NCBI GenBank assembly: GCA_963807085.1
Contig: CAWEBB010000032.1
Location: forward strand, 124,001-188,000
DNA from: JACKII01 sp963807085
GTDB taxonomy: Bacteria; Pseudomonadota; Alphaproteobacteria; Bin95
DNA length: 64,000 nucleotides
Direction of reading: 5' to 3'
Part shown: one piece after another, positions 7,836-17,528 of the stretch
How the letters are laid out: the number at the start of each line of letters is the position of its first letter
Numbering within the stretch: position 1 is the first letter of the stretch
Notes under the pieces: model-generated
Databases searched by the model: none
What the model saw: the letters and a program-made list of their open reading frames with translations, nothing else
Told to the model about the DNA's origin: nothing
Translations under genes and position numbers: made by a program

Positions 7836-9002
7836 GTGGCCAAACTCGCCGCCAACCTCTCCGAACTCGGCACCGAAACCGCCTTTGAGGTGCTGGCGCG
7901 CGCCGGCAAGCTGGCGGCCGAGGGCAAGGACATCATCAACCTCGGCATCGGCCAGCCGGACTTCAAAACGCCGCCGCATATCGTCGAGGCCGCGATCAAG
8001 GCCATGCGCGACGGCCATCACGGCTACACGCCCGCCAACGGTATTCCTGCCCTGCGCGAGGCGGTGGCCGCCGACATCGCTAAATACCGTAAGGTGGAGA
8101 TCGACCCGGACTGCGTCATGATCATGCCGGGCGGCAAGCCCACGATGTTTTTCGCGATCCTGATGTTCGGCGAGCCGGGGGCGGAGATCATCTATCCCAA
8201 TCCGGGATTTCCGATCTACGAGTCCATGATCCGCTACACAGGTGCCAAGCCCGTGCCGATGCGGCTGGAGGAGGAGAATGGTTTCGCCTTCTCCGCCGAG
8301 CAGGTGCTGGAACAGATCACCCCCGCCACCCGTTTGATGATCCTGAATTCGCCCGCCAACCCCACCGGCGGCGTAACGCCGAAGGAAGAGATCGAGAAGC
8401 TGGTCGCCGGCCTGGAGAAATGGCCGGAGGTGGTGGTGCTGTCGGACGAGATCTACGCCCGCATTCTCTATGACGGCCGCGAGCACGTGACGCTGCTGGA
8501 CTACCCCTCGATCCGCGACCGGGTGATCCTGCTGGACGGCTGGTCCAAGACCTATGCCATGACCGGCTGGCGGCTTGGCTACAGCGTTTGGCCGAAGGAC
8601 CTGTTCTACTACGCGGAGCGGCTGGCGGTGAACAATCATTCCTGCGTCAACGCGCCGACCCAGTATGCGGGTATCGCCGCGTTACAGGGGCCGCAGGACG
8701 CGGTGGACGAGATGTGTGCCGCCTTCGACAACCGCCGCCGGGTAATCGTGCGCGCCCTGAACCAGATCCCCGGGTTCCGCTGCGTCGAGCCGGGCGGCGC
8801 CTTCTATGCCTTTCCGAACATCGAGGGTACGGGGCTGAGCGCCAAGGAGCTTCAGAACAAGATGCTGAATGAGGCGGGTGTGGCCACGGTCGCAGGCACC
8901 AGCTTCGGCGCCTTGGGCGAGGGTTTCATCCGCTTCAGCTACGCCGCCAGCACGGAAGAGATCGAGCGCGCCTGCCAAAAGGTGCAGGCGATGCTGAGTT
9001 GA
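7836..9002 (+). CDS. Class I/II PLP-dependent aminotransferase
   Basis: 388-residue fold-type I aminotransferase. Key elements are INLGIGQPDF near residue 35, the YTPANGIPALREAVA segment near 64, NSPANPTGG at about 171-179, SDEIYARILYDG near 203, and the PLP Schiff-base lysine Lys238 in LLDGWSKTYAMTGWRLGY. The arginine that binds the substrate carboxylate is in GFIRFSYA near the C-terminus. It is most like aspartate or LL-diaminopimelate-type aminotransferases, but the donor cannot be fixed from sequence. The start is placed at GTG 7836, with GAAGGA at 7821-7826; an in-frame ATG at 7773 would add 21 poorly conserved residues. Confidence 0.9.
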   Translation: MAKLAANLSELGTETAFEVLARAGKLAAEGKDIINLGIGQPDFKTPPHIVEAAIKAMRDGHHGYTPANGIPALREAVAADIAKYRKVEIDPDCVMIMPGGKPTMFFAILMFGEPGAEIIYPNPGFPIYESMIRYTGAKPVPMRLEEENGFAFSAEQVLEQITPATRLMILNSPANPTGGVTPKEEIEKLVAGLEKWPEVVVLSDEIYARILYDGREHVTLLDYPSIRDRVILLDGWSKTYAMTGWRLGYSVWPKDLFYYAERLAVNNHSCVNAPTQYAGIAALQGPQDAVDEMCAAFDNRRRVIVRALNQIPGFRCVEPGGAFYAFPNIEGTGLSAKELQNKMLNEAGVATVAGTSFGALGEGFIRFSYAASTEEIERACQKVQAMLS

Positions 9003-9010
9003 ACCTATGT

Positions 9011-9103
9011 CCCGGGCTTGACCCGGGCCCCACGCCTGAGAGTTTGCCGCAAAGCCGGCCACTATTTATTGTTTCTGAAATGGACCCCGGCTAAAGGCCG
9101 GGG
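9011..9103. repeat. Two GC-rich hairpins between convergent genes
   Basis: Between the aminotransferase and the convergent M19 gene are two perfect hairpins: CCCGGG at 9011-9016 with CCCGGG at 9022-9027 (5-nt loop), and CCCCGGC at 9085-9091 with GCCGGGG at 9097-9103 (5-nt loop). Neither is followed by a clear T-run. The first resembles a common alphaproteobacterial intergenic palindrome. They probably act as bidirectional transcription or mRNA-end elements. Confidence 0.5.
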
Positions 9104-9143
9104 AACGGGGGAGTGGCAGCGGCCTTAGTGTCGGCTCACTCCC

Positions 9144-10139
9144 TTACCCGCCCCAGACCTGTTCCAGAAATGCCAGCCAGTTTTCGCCCAGCACCTTGCG
9201 GATGCGTTTTTCGCTCCACTCGCGCTTCATCATGGCCTCGGTCAGGTTCGCGTATTGCGACGGTCCGTCCAGGCCCTTGGGGTTGTCCGGCCGCTTGGCC
9301 ATGCCCGCACCCAGAGGCCGCCCGGTGCCCTTGTCGCTGCGCAAATATTCAAAGAACTCCACGCCATAGCCCTGGGTGAAGTCGGTGCCGATGCCGACCT
9401 GATTCTCGCCGACGACGTTCAGCACATGCTCGATGCCGTCCAGCACGTCCTCAACGGTGGAATCGTCGCCCTTGGGCATGAAGGGCGTATAGGCCACCAC
9501 GCCGACAAAGCCCCGCTTGGACGAAATCAGCTTCAGCATCTCGTCGGACTTGTTGCGCGGATGCTCTTGCAAGGCGCTTGGGAAGCAGTGGGTGTAGGCC
9601 ACCGGCTTCTTCGAATGCTCGATCGCGTCGCGGCTGGTTTGGTCGCCCACGTGGGACAAATCCACCAGAATACCGAGCTCGTTCATCAGACCGATCACAT
9701 CCCGGCCATAGTCGCTCAAGCCGCTGTCCCGCGATTCCCAGCAGCCGGAGCCAACCAGATTCTGGGTGTTGTAGGTCAGCTGCATTACTCGCACGCCCAG
9801 GTCGCGGAAGACGCGTAGATGGTCGATGTTCTGCTCCAGTGCATAGGTGTTCTGCCAGCCCAGGATAACGCCGACCTTCTTTGCCTCCTTCGCCCGGCGA
9901 ATGTCGGCAGCGGAGTGGACCTGCATCAGAATGTCCGAATTGTCCGCCAGCATCTTCTTCCATTCCGCGATGTTGGCCATGGTATTGGCAAAGCCGTGCC
10001 AGACGCTGCACGTGCAGTTCGCCGCGGTCAGCCCGCCCTTGTGCATCTGCTCGAACACGTCCCGAGACCAGTTCGAAATGATCAGCCCGTCGATGACGAT
10101 CGAGCTTTGGTGCAGGGCGTCGGCGATGATGCTGGCCAT
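9144..10139 (-). CDS. Membrane dipeptidase, peptidase family M19
   Basis: 331-residue homologue of renal dipeptidase (M19), an amidohydrolase-fold zinc enzyme that cleaves dipeptides and related amides. Landmarks are VIDGLIISN near the N-terminus (usual motif D-x-H; here D-G-L, so the classic HxD metal pair is absent), GVILGWQNTYAL (metal-bridging Glu replaced by Gln), VRVMQLTYNTQNLVGSGCWE, LVDLSHVGDQTSRDAIEHS, PVAYTHCFPSAL and VGIGTDFTQGYG. Loss of the bridging Glu and the first His suggests altered metal content or specificity; a second paralogue at 18983 shows the same changes. It is divergent from the class III aminotransferase gene. Confidence 0.9.
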   Translation of the reverse strand: MASIIADALHQSSIVIDGLIISNWSRDVFEQMHKGGLTAANCTCSVWHGFANTMANIAEWKKMLADNSDILMQVHSAADIRRAKEAKKVGVILGWQNTYALEQNIDHLRVFRDLGVRVMQLTYNTQNLVGSGCWESRDSGLSDYGRDVIGLMNELGILVDLSHVGDQTSRDAIEHSKKPVAYTHCFPSALQEHPRNKSDEMLKLISSKRGFVGVVAYTPFMPKGDDSTVEDVLDGIEHVLNVVGENQVGIGTDFTQGYGVEFFEYLRSDKGTGRPLGAGMAKRPDNPKGLDGPSQYANLTEAMMKREWSEKRIRKVLGENWLAFLEQVWGG

Positions 10140-10215
10140 GGGTGACGTGTCCTTTCGGAGGGGCTATGGTTCCGGCCAAGCCTAACCACGCTCGCGCGCA
10201 GAAGGAAGCCAAGCC

Positions 10216-11592
10216 GTGCCGGATACCGTGCTCTCGAATTCCGCCATCATCTCCGCCTATGTCGCGAAGACGCCGAAATCTGCTGAATGGGCAGAGCGCG
10301 CCCGGCAAAGCTTCCCCTCCGGCATCACCCACGACAGCCGGCACCTGGCGCCCTACAGCCTCTATATCGAGCGGGCCGAGGGCGGGCACAAATGGGACGC
10401 CGACGGCAACGAATACGTGGACTATTTCGGCGGCCACGGAGCGTTGCTGCTGGGCCACAATCACCCGAAAGTGCTGGCGGCGATGCAGGCGGCGCTGGCG
10501 GATGGCACCCACTTCGGCGCCAGCCACCCGCGCGAAGTGCTGTGGGCCGAGCAGATCAAGCGCATGGTGCCGTGCGCGGAGCGGGTGCGCTTCACCTCCA
10601 GCGGCACCGAGGCGACGATGATGGCGTTGCGTCTCGCCCGCGCCTTTACGGGCCGGGATACCGTCATTCGCTTCCGGACTCATTTCCATGGCTGGAACGA
10701 CCATATGGCGAGCGGCCAGGCCGCGCACATGGACGGCACGCCGACGCCGGGCGTGGTCTCCGGCATCACGGCGGCGACCGTGCTGGTCGACCCCAACGAC
10801 GAGGCGGGCGTCGAACAGGCCTTCGCGGAACATAGCGTCGCCGGCGTTATTCTGGAGCCGACCGGCTCGTCCACCGGCATGGTGCCGGTAGCACCCGGCT
10901 TCCTCGCCTTTCTGCGCGAGCGGTGCGACAAGCACGGCGCCGTGCTGATCTTCGACGAGGTGGTAACCGGCTTCCGCGTCGCGCCCGGCGGCGCACAGGA
11001 GGCGGCGGGCGTGACTCCCGATCTCGCCACCTTCGCCAAGATCATCGCCGGCGGCCTGCCGGGCGGCGCGATCTGCGGCAAGGAGGCAATCCTGGAACTG
11101 CTGGACTTCGAGAAAGCGGCGGCCAAGGGCTTCGAGAAGATCGGCCACCAGGGCACCTACAACGCCAATCCCGTCAGTGCCGCGGCGGGCCTGGCAGCGC
11201 TGGAGATTATCCAGAACGAAGATATGTGCGGCAAGGCCAATGCCTATGGCGCGGCGCTCAGGGCCGGACTGAATGACGTGCTGCGCGCGGAGGGCGTGCC
11301 CTGGGCGGTCTATGGCGAATATTCGACCTGGCACGTGTTCACCAACCCAAAGGGGCGGCCGGACGTCTCGCCGGACAGTTTCGACCCTCTGGATTTCAAG
11401 TATGACGAGTTGAAGGCGAACGCACCCGGCGCGGTGCAGAAGTTGCGCCTGGCCATGATCCTGAACGGCGTCGATATCATGGGCTGGCCCGGCGGCAACA
11501 TTGCCGCTGTTCACACGGACGAAGACCGCATCAAGACGATGGCCGCGTTCCGCGAAAGCATCCGCATGATGAAGGCGGAGGGCGATCTTTAA
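10216..11592 (+). CDS. Class III aminotransferase (glutamate-1-semialdehyde aminomutase-like)
   Basis: 458-residue fold-type I PLP enzyme. Visible motifs are FTSSGTEATMMALRLARAFTGR near residue 126, HFHGWND near 157, VILEPTGSSTGMVP near 211, the PLP-ring aspartate Asp247 in LIFDEVVTGFR, and the Schiff-base lysine Lys275 in FAKIIAGGLPGGAICG. Overall layout matches glutamate-1-semialdehyde aminomutase paralogues found in catabolic settings rather than hemL itself, because the C-terminus is extended and the gene sits beside a dipeptidase. Translation starts at GTG 10216, with AGAAGGA ending about 10 nt upstream. The substrate is unknown. Confidence 0.9.
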   Translation: MPDTVLSNSAIISAYVAKTPKSAEWAERARQSFPSGITHDSRHLAPYSLYIERAEGGHKWDADGNEYVDYFGGHGALLLGHNHPKVLAAMQAALADGTHFGASHPREVLWAEQIKRMVPCAERVRFTSSGTEATMMALRLARAFTGRDTVIRFRTHFHGWNDHMASGQAAHMDGTPTPGVVSGITAATVLVDPNDEAGVEQAFAEHSVAGVILEPTGSSTGMVPVAPGFLAFLRERCDKHGAVLIFDEVVTGFRVAPGGAQEAAGVTPDLATFAKIIAGGLPGGAICGKEAILELLDFEKAAAKGFEKIGHQGTYNANPVSAAAGLAALEIIQNEDMCGKANAYGAALRAGLNDVLRAEGVPWAVYGEYSTWHVFTNPKGRPDVSPDSFDPLDFKYDELKANAPGAVQKLRLAMILNGVDIMGWPGGNIAAVHTDEDRIKTMAAFRESIRMMKAEGDL

Positions 11593-11625
11593 TCCGGCTC
11601 CCGGTGTCCTGCCCGCGGAGTTGTC

Positions 11626-14104
11626 TCAAACGATGAGGCGGCTCCAGCGGCCGTAGTCGTTCCTGACCGGGCCACATCTCCAGCTGAAAATGATCAGGCC
11701 GATACCGCAAGCGACGGTCGCGATCGTCGAGATCAGGCCGGCGCCCATGATGAATGGCATGATTAACAGCAAGGCTCCCAGGCCCATGTTCGCAAATCGC
11801 ACCATCCGCGCAATTTCTGCAGTGGCGATGACCGTAAAGGTCAGCACCAGGCTTCCAACCAGGTGATCCGTGTCGGCCATGCCGTCCCCGTGCCCAAGGG
11901 TGAGGCGGGTAAACATGAGCCAGACGCCAATCACGAGCAGCGGCACGAAGTTCCAGGGCAGGTCGACCCCGCCCAGCAGCAGGTTCTTGGTCACCGCGCC
12001 CGGCGGCGTACCAAAAATCCTGTTATTCCGTGCGACTTGCTCGTCGCCCTCGTCGGTGTCGCCGAAGAAGAAAACACGCACTACCGAGGCGCCGGCCCTC
12101 TTTCGCCGCCAAAGGAACTGGCCGCAGGCAACCAACTCATCCAGCGAATAGGGGATCTAAATCAGCATGGCCGCAGCCGCGATCAGGCAAAGCGTGCACC
12201 AGGTGCCGATAATGATCGGCTGGATGATGATGAAGGTGATCGAGATGATGCCTAAAGGGACGATCAGGAAGCCGAACAACGCTACCAGCCAGGGCATCGT
12301 GCGCCAGCGCCGCTGCGAACCGACCAGGCCCGTCAAAATCTCCAGCATGTAGGTCGTTGCGCCGAGGCCGGCGTCCGGAACGGGCCACGCCTCGGAGACC
12401 CTGGAGGTGATAATGTCCTCCGTGCCATTCTTTCCCTCCACCGTCCCGGTGAAGAATGGGTCCCAGACCGCATCAGTATGGCCCAGTTGATAGGCAGCCA
12501 TGTAGCGCGAGATGTAGAAGCCGACGAAGGCCAGCACGATGATGGGAATACGCTGGGTCCAGGAGGACGGAGCGAAACTCCAGCCAGGCGGCAGATCGGG
12601 CCCGGTCTCAGCCGCGGCGGCCGAAACGCCGGGCGGGGGCCGCGCCGCCACGGCCAAGCCGAAAATGACCGCCCCCCCACCAGCGTATCGTTCAGATAGG
12701 CTTCAGCCGTCGGCGCCCAGAACACCAGCGGTGCGAACAACAGCCAGACGCCCAACGCCGCCGTCGCCCAGCGCAACATCGCAAACCGCGGCGACAGCGT
12801 CAGGAACCCCAGCGCCATCACCGCCAGGCCGACAACGATGTCGTTCCAGACCATCCAGGCGCTTTCGTAGCCGAGCGCCGGGGGAGAAGCGATCAGCCAG
12901 CTACCCATGCCGATGGTGAGGAAGGGCGCCCATCCCCATTGCGCGTGACGCCGAGCATATTGCTCTTCGTAGTGCACGCGGAGGGAACTCCGGGTCGTCC
13001 GTGACGCGTCCGATCTGGCGGAGCCATCCCGGCTCAGAAACGCCGTTGCGCTCATACCAGGCAATGGGATCGCGTTTCAGCGAACGCACCATTCTCGGCA
13101 GAACATCGGCGATCCGGTGCTCTGGCTCCCAGCCCAGCCATTCGCGGGCGCGGCTGATATCCAATGCGTAGTGGTCGTCGGCGATGTCGATCATAAAGGG
13201 CCGGATGAACGGCTTTTCGCCTTGATCGATGGCATCCGGGATGGCGGGTTCCGTCTTCAGTTCCGCCCATGATCCTGCACGCGCAAGCGGCTTCGGCACG
13301 GTGAAGGTATCCCACTCCTCCTCGCCATAAATCAGGCGGCCGACCGTATACTGGATCTGGCCGTAGCCCATCGCCTCCGGCTCGCCGATCAGGATAGCGG
13401 CTTCGTTAGCAAGCTCTTGCCGGCGGTCGATAGCCCGGCGGAAGGCGTCGATCAAATCGTCCTGGTGAACGAACGACTGGCCGACATTCAGGTCGCCGAC
13501 GTAGAAACGGCTCTTTAGGTCGCGTTCATAGATGCGCGCGATCTGGTGGGACAGGGTGGGCACCGCCTGTTCTTCGCTGTAGAGGCCCGCCAGACGCAGC
13601 AGCAGGTAAGGTATGTCGCCGTGTTCGGCGCGAATGACGTCCTCGGTGGCAGCCTTCGACTTGGGGTAGGCCCAGGAAGGCTCGATCGGCTGGCTTTCGT
13701 CGATCCGTTGGCCGGGGACGCAAGCGCGATGCACCAGCATGGTGCCGGAATAGATAAAGCGCTCTACCTCGAACACCTTCAGAAACCGGAGCAGTCGGCG
13801 GGTTCCTTCCTGATTGACCGCCTCGTAAAGCGGGCTTTCCTCGCCCGTGAAGTCGAAATAGGCCGCCAGATGAATGACGGCGGCGATGTGGTCGCCGTGC
13901 CGGTCCCGGAATTTGCGCAGGGCAAGCTCGACTTAAATCATCCACGGTCAGGTCGAACAAGATACTGTCGTCTGCCAGATCGCTCTCGTGTCGATCCAGG
14001 GTGACGATGGTGTAGTCCGACTTTAAGGCCTCGGTCAGCGCAGAGCCGATACCACCCGCCCCACCGGTAATGAGGACGATTGGCTTGGTCTGTCGGTTTG
14101 CCAT
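11626..14104 (-). pseudogene. Composite SDR/epimerase-SPW-VKOR-SPW membrane protein, frameshifted
   Basis: Read through three single-base frameshifts (about 13930, 12985 and a C-run at 12670-12676) and one in-frame TAG (12157-12159), this locus encodes one protein of about 825 residues. It starts MANRQTKPIVLITGGAGGIGS, a Rossmann epimerase domain with YSGTMLVH, YPKSKAATED (Tyr-x3-Lys) and YEEQYARR at its end. Next comes a membrane SPW-like pair (WAPFLTIGMGSWLIASPP; LRWATAALGVWLLFAPLVF), then a VKOR-like domain with the active CXXC in IGTWCTLCLIAA, then IPYSLDELVACGQFLWRRK and a final SPW-like membrane block to the stop at 11626. Such epimerase-VKOR fusions occur in alphaproteobacteria, but I know of no assigned role. 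Sequence after every break is conserved, so the breaks may be sequencing errors. Confidence 0.75.
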
Positions 14105-14275
14105 AAAAGGTCCTTGTGGTGTTGCACTTCCTGGTCGCCAAGCCCGCCGCTGGAGGGCTCGCGAACTCTCTTAACCAAGCTAACGCAGCAGAAGTCGTTA
14201 AGTTTCAGCGCTTCACCGTTAACGAAAGCCAAGACCGCAGAGGCGGAGCGGTCGTGATTTTTTTATGGCGGGAGA

Positions 14276-14304
14276 CTTGACACCTTCAACCCCGCCACCA
14301 ATTT
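14276..14304 (+). promoter_or_regulatory. Candidate sigma-32 promoter of the hsp20 gene
   Basis: CTTG at 14276-14279 is followed after 18 nt by CCAATTT at 14298-14304. The alphaproteobacterial heat-shock consensus is CTTG, 17-18 nt, CYTATNT, so one base differs in the -10 box. The same 18-nt spacing is seen at the groES promoter in this window. Transcription would start near 14311, giving a leader of about 113 nt. Confidence 0.5.
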
Positions 14305-14362
14305 CTTGTGTGTTCCCAGCGGCATGCCATAGGAATGGGTGTACGCAAGAGGAACAGGGCCG

Positions 14363-14423
14363 GCCCATGATGGGCGGTTCTTCTAACTAACCGCTTGTTG
14401 CTCAGAAGAGAGGACTTGAAGCG
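14363..14423 (+). promoter_or_regulatory. ROSE-like RNA thermometer in the hsp20 leader
   Basis: The leader folds into successive hairpins. The last one spans 14392-14423 and ends at the start codon. CGCTT (14392-14396) pairs with AAGCG (14419-14423). After a 3-nt bulge on the right arm (14416-14418), 14397-14403 pairs with 14410-14415 and sequesters the Shine-Dalgarno AGAGGA (14409-14414). The left arm contains TTGCT at 14398-14402 with G14400 bulged opposite the ribosome site, the hallmark of ROSE elements upstream of rhizobial small heat-shock genes. Upstream hairpins are GCCC/GGGC (14363-14375) and GCGGTT/AACCGC (14374-14394), the latter competing with the base of the final stem. Confidence 0.65.
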
Positions 14424-14905
14424 ATGAACACGTTTGACTTCTCCCCCCTGTTCCGCTCCTCGGTCGGCTTTGACCGGATGCAGCGTCTCGTCAAATCGGC
14501 GATGCGTACCGATGAAGCGAACGGCTATCCGCCCTACAATATCGAGAAAATGAGTGAACACGCCTACCGCATTACGATGGCGGTTGCAGGCTTCTCGAGG
14601 CCGATCTCGATCTGGAGGTGAGGGACGGCGTTCTGTATGTGACCGGCAGGCAGCCGGAGCAGCCGGAAGACCGCAGCTTCCTCTATCGCGGCATTGCCGG
14701 GCGCGCCTTCCGTCGCAGCTTCCAACTCGCCGACCATGTGAAGGTGCAGGGTGCCGCGCTTGAGAATGGCTTGCTTCACATCGAACTCGCCCGGGAAGTC
14801 CCGGAGGCGCTGAAGCCGCGCAAGATCGCCATTAATGGCGTCGTGCAGGCGCCCCAGATCGAAGGCAAGGTCGAGGCAAATAAAGACGAAGCCAAAGCGG
14901 CCTGA
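14424..14905 (+). CDS. Small heat-shock protein, Hsp20 family (one frameshift)
   Basis: The reconstructed protein has 160 residues: MNTFDFSPLFRSSVGFDRM, the N-terminal arm typical of class A bacterial sHsps, then NIEKMSEHAYRITMAVAGF and an alpha-crystallin domain ending in the VHIELAREVPE-like strand (here LLHIELAREVPE) and a PRKIAI tail corresponding to the I-x-I anchoring motif. A single base appears to be missing near 14597 (expected TCG GAG, found TCGAGG), after which the frame continues as DLEVRDGVLYVTGRQ. ATP-independent holdase chaperones of this type bind unfolding proteins during heat shock. AGAGGA lies 9 nt before the ATG but inside the ROSE-like hairpin, so translation is probably temperature-controlled. 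Confidence 0.9.
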
Positions 14906-14983
14906 CCACGCCTGACTAATAACTCTTATGGCCGGAGAGGAGATTCCTCCGGCTCTTTGAATTCGACGCAGGCGTTGTGACGC

Positions 14984-15331
14984 TCAATAGCGTTCGCGCA
15001 CGACCTCAAGCTTTTTCTCGAAGATGCTCAAGACGTCCGGCAGCGAGGTCGACCGTTTCAGCCGCTTGCCATTGCTGACGACCATCCACTCGGTCGGTTC
15101 GGCGGGGCTGCGTCCGGCAATCTTGGCAATGCGGTAAAGGGGCAATTCATAGGCGCTGCGGAAAATGGAAAAAACGGCCATGCCGGCCTCGTGATTGATG
15201 GCATAATCGCGCCATTCGCCGCTGGCGACGCGGCGGCTGTAAACCTCCATCAATTCGCGAAGCTCTCGTTTGTCAAACGAGACCCGCCGCTTCGCGCGCC
15301 GGAAATGTTCCAGCTGAACCACTTTACTCAT
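14984..15331 (-). CDS. DUF2794 domain-containing protein
   Basis: 115-residue cytosolic protein starting MSKVVQLEHFRRAKRRVSFDK, which matches DUF2794, a family restricted largely to Alphaproteobacteria. It has a basic N-terminus and a central compact domain with SGEWRDYAINHEAGMAVFS and LYRIAKIAGR. No function is established. It is divergent from the TPR-bamB-der operon, with 234 nt between the two start codons. Confidence 0.9.
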   Translation of the reverse strand: MSKVVQLEHFRRAKRRVSFDKRELRELMEVYSRRVASGEWRDYAINHEAGMAVFSIFRSAYELPLYRIAKIAGRSPAEPTEWMVVSNGKRLKRSTSLPDVLSIFEKKLEVVRERY

Positions 15332-15565
15332 TGCCAGGGTACTCCCGTTCCTGTCTTCGGCACGTGGGCCATTTCGTTGCGTTCTTGATGCCAGTTCGGC
15401 CATCATTCCGCCAAAATCGGCGCTCGTCCAGTGCGGTAGCGCACCGCCAGTATGGAATCGGGGGGCAGGATATGCTACCGCCGTTGCTGGTTCGCTTTGG
15501 ACAAGCGATCCAGAACAATCACAGATGTGGCGCGGCGAGCGCAGGACCGGCAGGAACACACCGCC

Positions 15566-16205
15566 TTGGCTGATATTTTTAAGGAAATCGAAGAAGAGTT
15601 GCGGCGCGACCGCTGGGAAATCGTCTGGAAGAAATACGGGAAATACGTGCTGGGCGTCGCGGCAGTCATCGTGATTGCTACGGTGGCGTGGGTCGCCTGG
15701 CAGAAATACCAGCTGCGGCAGGATCTGCAGGTGACGGTCGAGATGCACCGCGCGCTCACCGCCGCGCGGGCGGGAGAGACTGAGCAGGCGATCGAAGGCT
15801 TTGCGGCCGTCACCAAAGATGGTAACGAGCGCCAGGTCGCCTTGGCGCTGCTGCAGGAAGCGGCGCTCCGGGCCAATGATGACGACATTGAAATCGGCGC
15901 GCGGCATCTACCGAAGCCTGAGGGAAAACGGCTCGCTCAAAGCGCCCTATCATGCTTTGGCGACGATCCGGGCGGTGGAACTGGACCTGGACACGGGTGA
16001 CCCGGCGACCATGCTGGCTTGGCTGGCGCCGCTAACGACCGACGGCAGCGAGTGGCGCTTTGCAGCATGGGAATTGAGCGCCTACTTGGAAAATCGCGCA
16101 GGAGACACCAGTGCCGCCAAGACGCTGCTCGAGCGCTTGCTTGACGACCCCAATTCGCCAACAGCCGCCCGCGCCCGGGCAGAGGCCTATCTTGCGCAGC
16201 TATAA
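15566..16205 (+). CDS. Membrane-anchored TPR protein, YfgM-like (one frameshift)
   Basis: About 212 residues after correction. The protein begins at TTG 15566 (AGGA at 15552-15555) with LADIFKEIEEELRRDRW, then one transmembrane helix at about residues 25-45 (VLGVAAVIVIATVAWVAW), then a periplasmic helical-repeat domain of the TPR_21/YfgM type. A base appears to be inserted near 15897; the frame then continues ARGIYRSLRENGSLKAPYHAL. In gammaproteobacteria YfgM associates with PpiD at the Sec translocon, and the gene lies just upstream of bamB, as here. It overlaps bamB by 14 nt. Confidence 0.82.
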
Positions 16206-17513
16206 TATCGGCGCATTGGCGCTACTCCTGGTGTTGGCGGGCTGCGGGGGAACCTTTTTCGGCGAAAGCGAAGGGCCGCCCCTGCCCGGAACACGCATTC
16301 CCATCCTGGATGAGAGCCGCACGATCGCGCCCCAGGACGAGGTGGCGGCGGTGCCGGTGAGCGTTCCGGCGCCGGATGCGCGCGCGGACTGGCCGCAAAC
16401 CCTGGGGAACGCCGTTCATTATGGCGGAAACCGCGCTCTGAGTGCTGCGCCGCGACAGTTGTGGCGCAATTCCGATCCCGTGGGTGCGCGCGATGCCGCC
16501 CGGCGGCCGCTGTCGCCGCCGGTCGTCGCCAATGGGCGCGTCTTCGTGCTGGATGCGGTGCTGAACGTCCGCGCCTATGACGCAGAAACGGGTCAGGAGC
16601 TTTGGGCGGTGGGTACCGCCCCCCCTGGAGAGCATGACGGCTTTGGCGGCGGGTTGGCGGTCGATAACTCGCGGGTTTACATGGCGGGCGGCCATGGCGA
16701 GGCATGGGCGCTCGACCCCGAAACGGGCAAGTACTATTGGCGGCGCCAGTTGCCCGGCCCCGCACGCAGCGCGCCGACCGTTCGGGACGGTCAATTGTTC
16801 ATCGTGACAGTAGATAACCGATTGATCGCGCTTCGCACCGAAGACGGGGAGCGCAGTTGGGACGTTCCCGGCGCATTGACGGGCGCGGCCCTCTTGGGTG
16901 GCGCGTCACCTGCGGCCAGCAGTGACGCCGTGGTCGCCGCATTGACGACCGGGGAGCTTTTGGCGGTGCGCACCGCCAACGGCCGTGAGCTTTGGCGGAA
17001 CTCGCTCGCTGCGCTGCGTCGGTTCGACTTCGGCGCAAAAACTTTCCGATATCGCCGGATCGCCGGTGATGACCGACGATGCGGTCTATGCAGTCAGCGC
17101 CGCCGGCCGGGCGGCGGGCTTTTCGCTGCCGCACCGGCAACCGTTTGTGGGAGCAGCGGATCGGCAGCAGCCAGACGCCATGGCTCGCCGGCGACTGGCT
17201 GTATATCGTGACGACCGATGCGGAACTGACCGCGCTGGAGGCGGCCCGCGGCTATGTGCGCTGGGTGACCACCCTGCCGCGGTTCGAGAACCCCGAAGAC
17301 CAGACCGACCCCTATTTCTATGCCGGGCCGGTGCTGGGGGGCGGAAACCTCATTCTCGTGCGGTCAGATGGGCAACTGACCTATTATTCGCCGGAAAGCG
17401 GCGAGCTGATCGCCACCCATAACACGGGCGATAATATGATTTTGCCGCCTGTGATCGCGAACGACACGCTCTATATACTGGCGAATGATGGAACGCTGAC
17501 GGCGTTCCGGTAA
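16192..17513 (+). CDS. bamB: Outer membrane protein assembly factor BamB (two frameshifts)
   Basis: About 439 residues as reconstructed. The start is TTG 16192 with AGAGG at 16181-16185. A lipoprotein signal MRSYNIGALALLLVLAGC ends in a lipobox cysteine. The mature protein is an eight-bladed PQQ-type beta-propeller with repeated A-x-DAETGQELW-like motifs (YDAETGQELWAVG, LDPETGKYYWRRQ, RTGNRLWEQR). BamB is the outer-membrane lipoprotein that supports BamA in beta-barrel insertion. Single extra bases near 17027 and 17117 shift the frame twice; the sequence resumes as DIAGSPVMTDDAVYAVSAAG and then SSQTPWLAGDWLY. The gene order YfgM-like, bamB, der is conserved among proteobacteria, which supports the assignment. 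Confidence 0.9.
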
Positions 17514-17528
17514 GGTAAAACATCTTCG

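Noticed and set aside
9451..11514. 687-codon open frame on the minus strand
   Set aside because: It is antisense to the class III aminotransferase and partly out of frame with the M19 gene, and its composition is that of a shadow frame.
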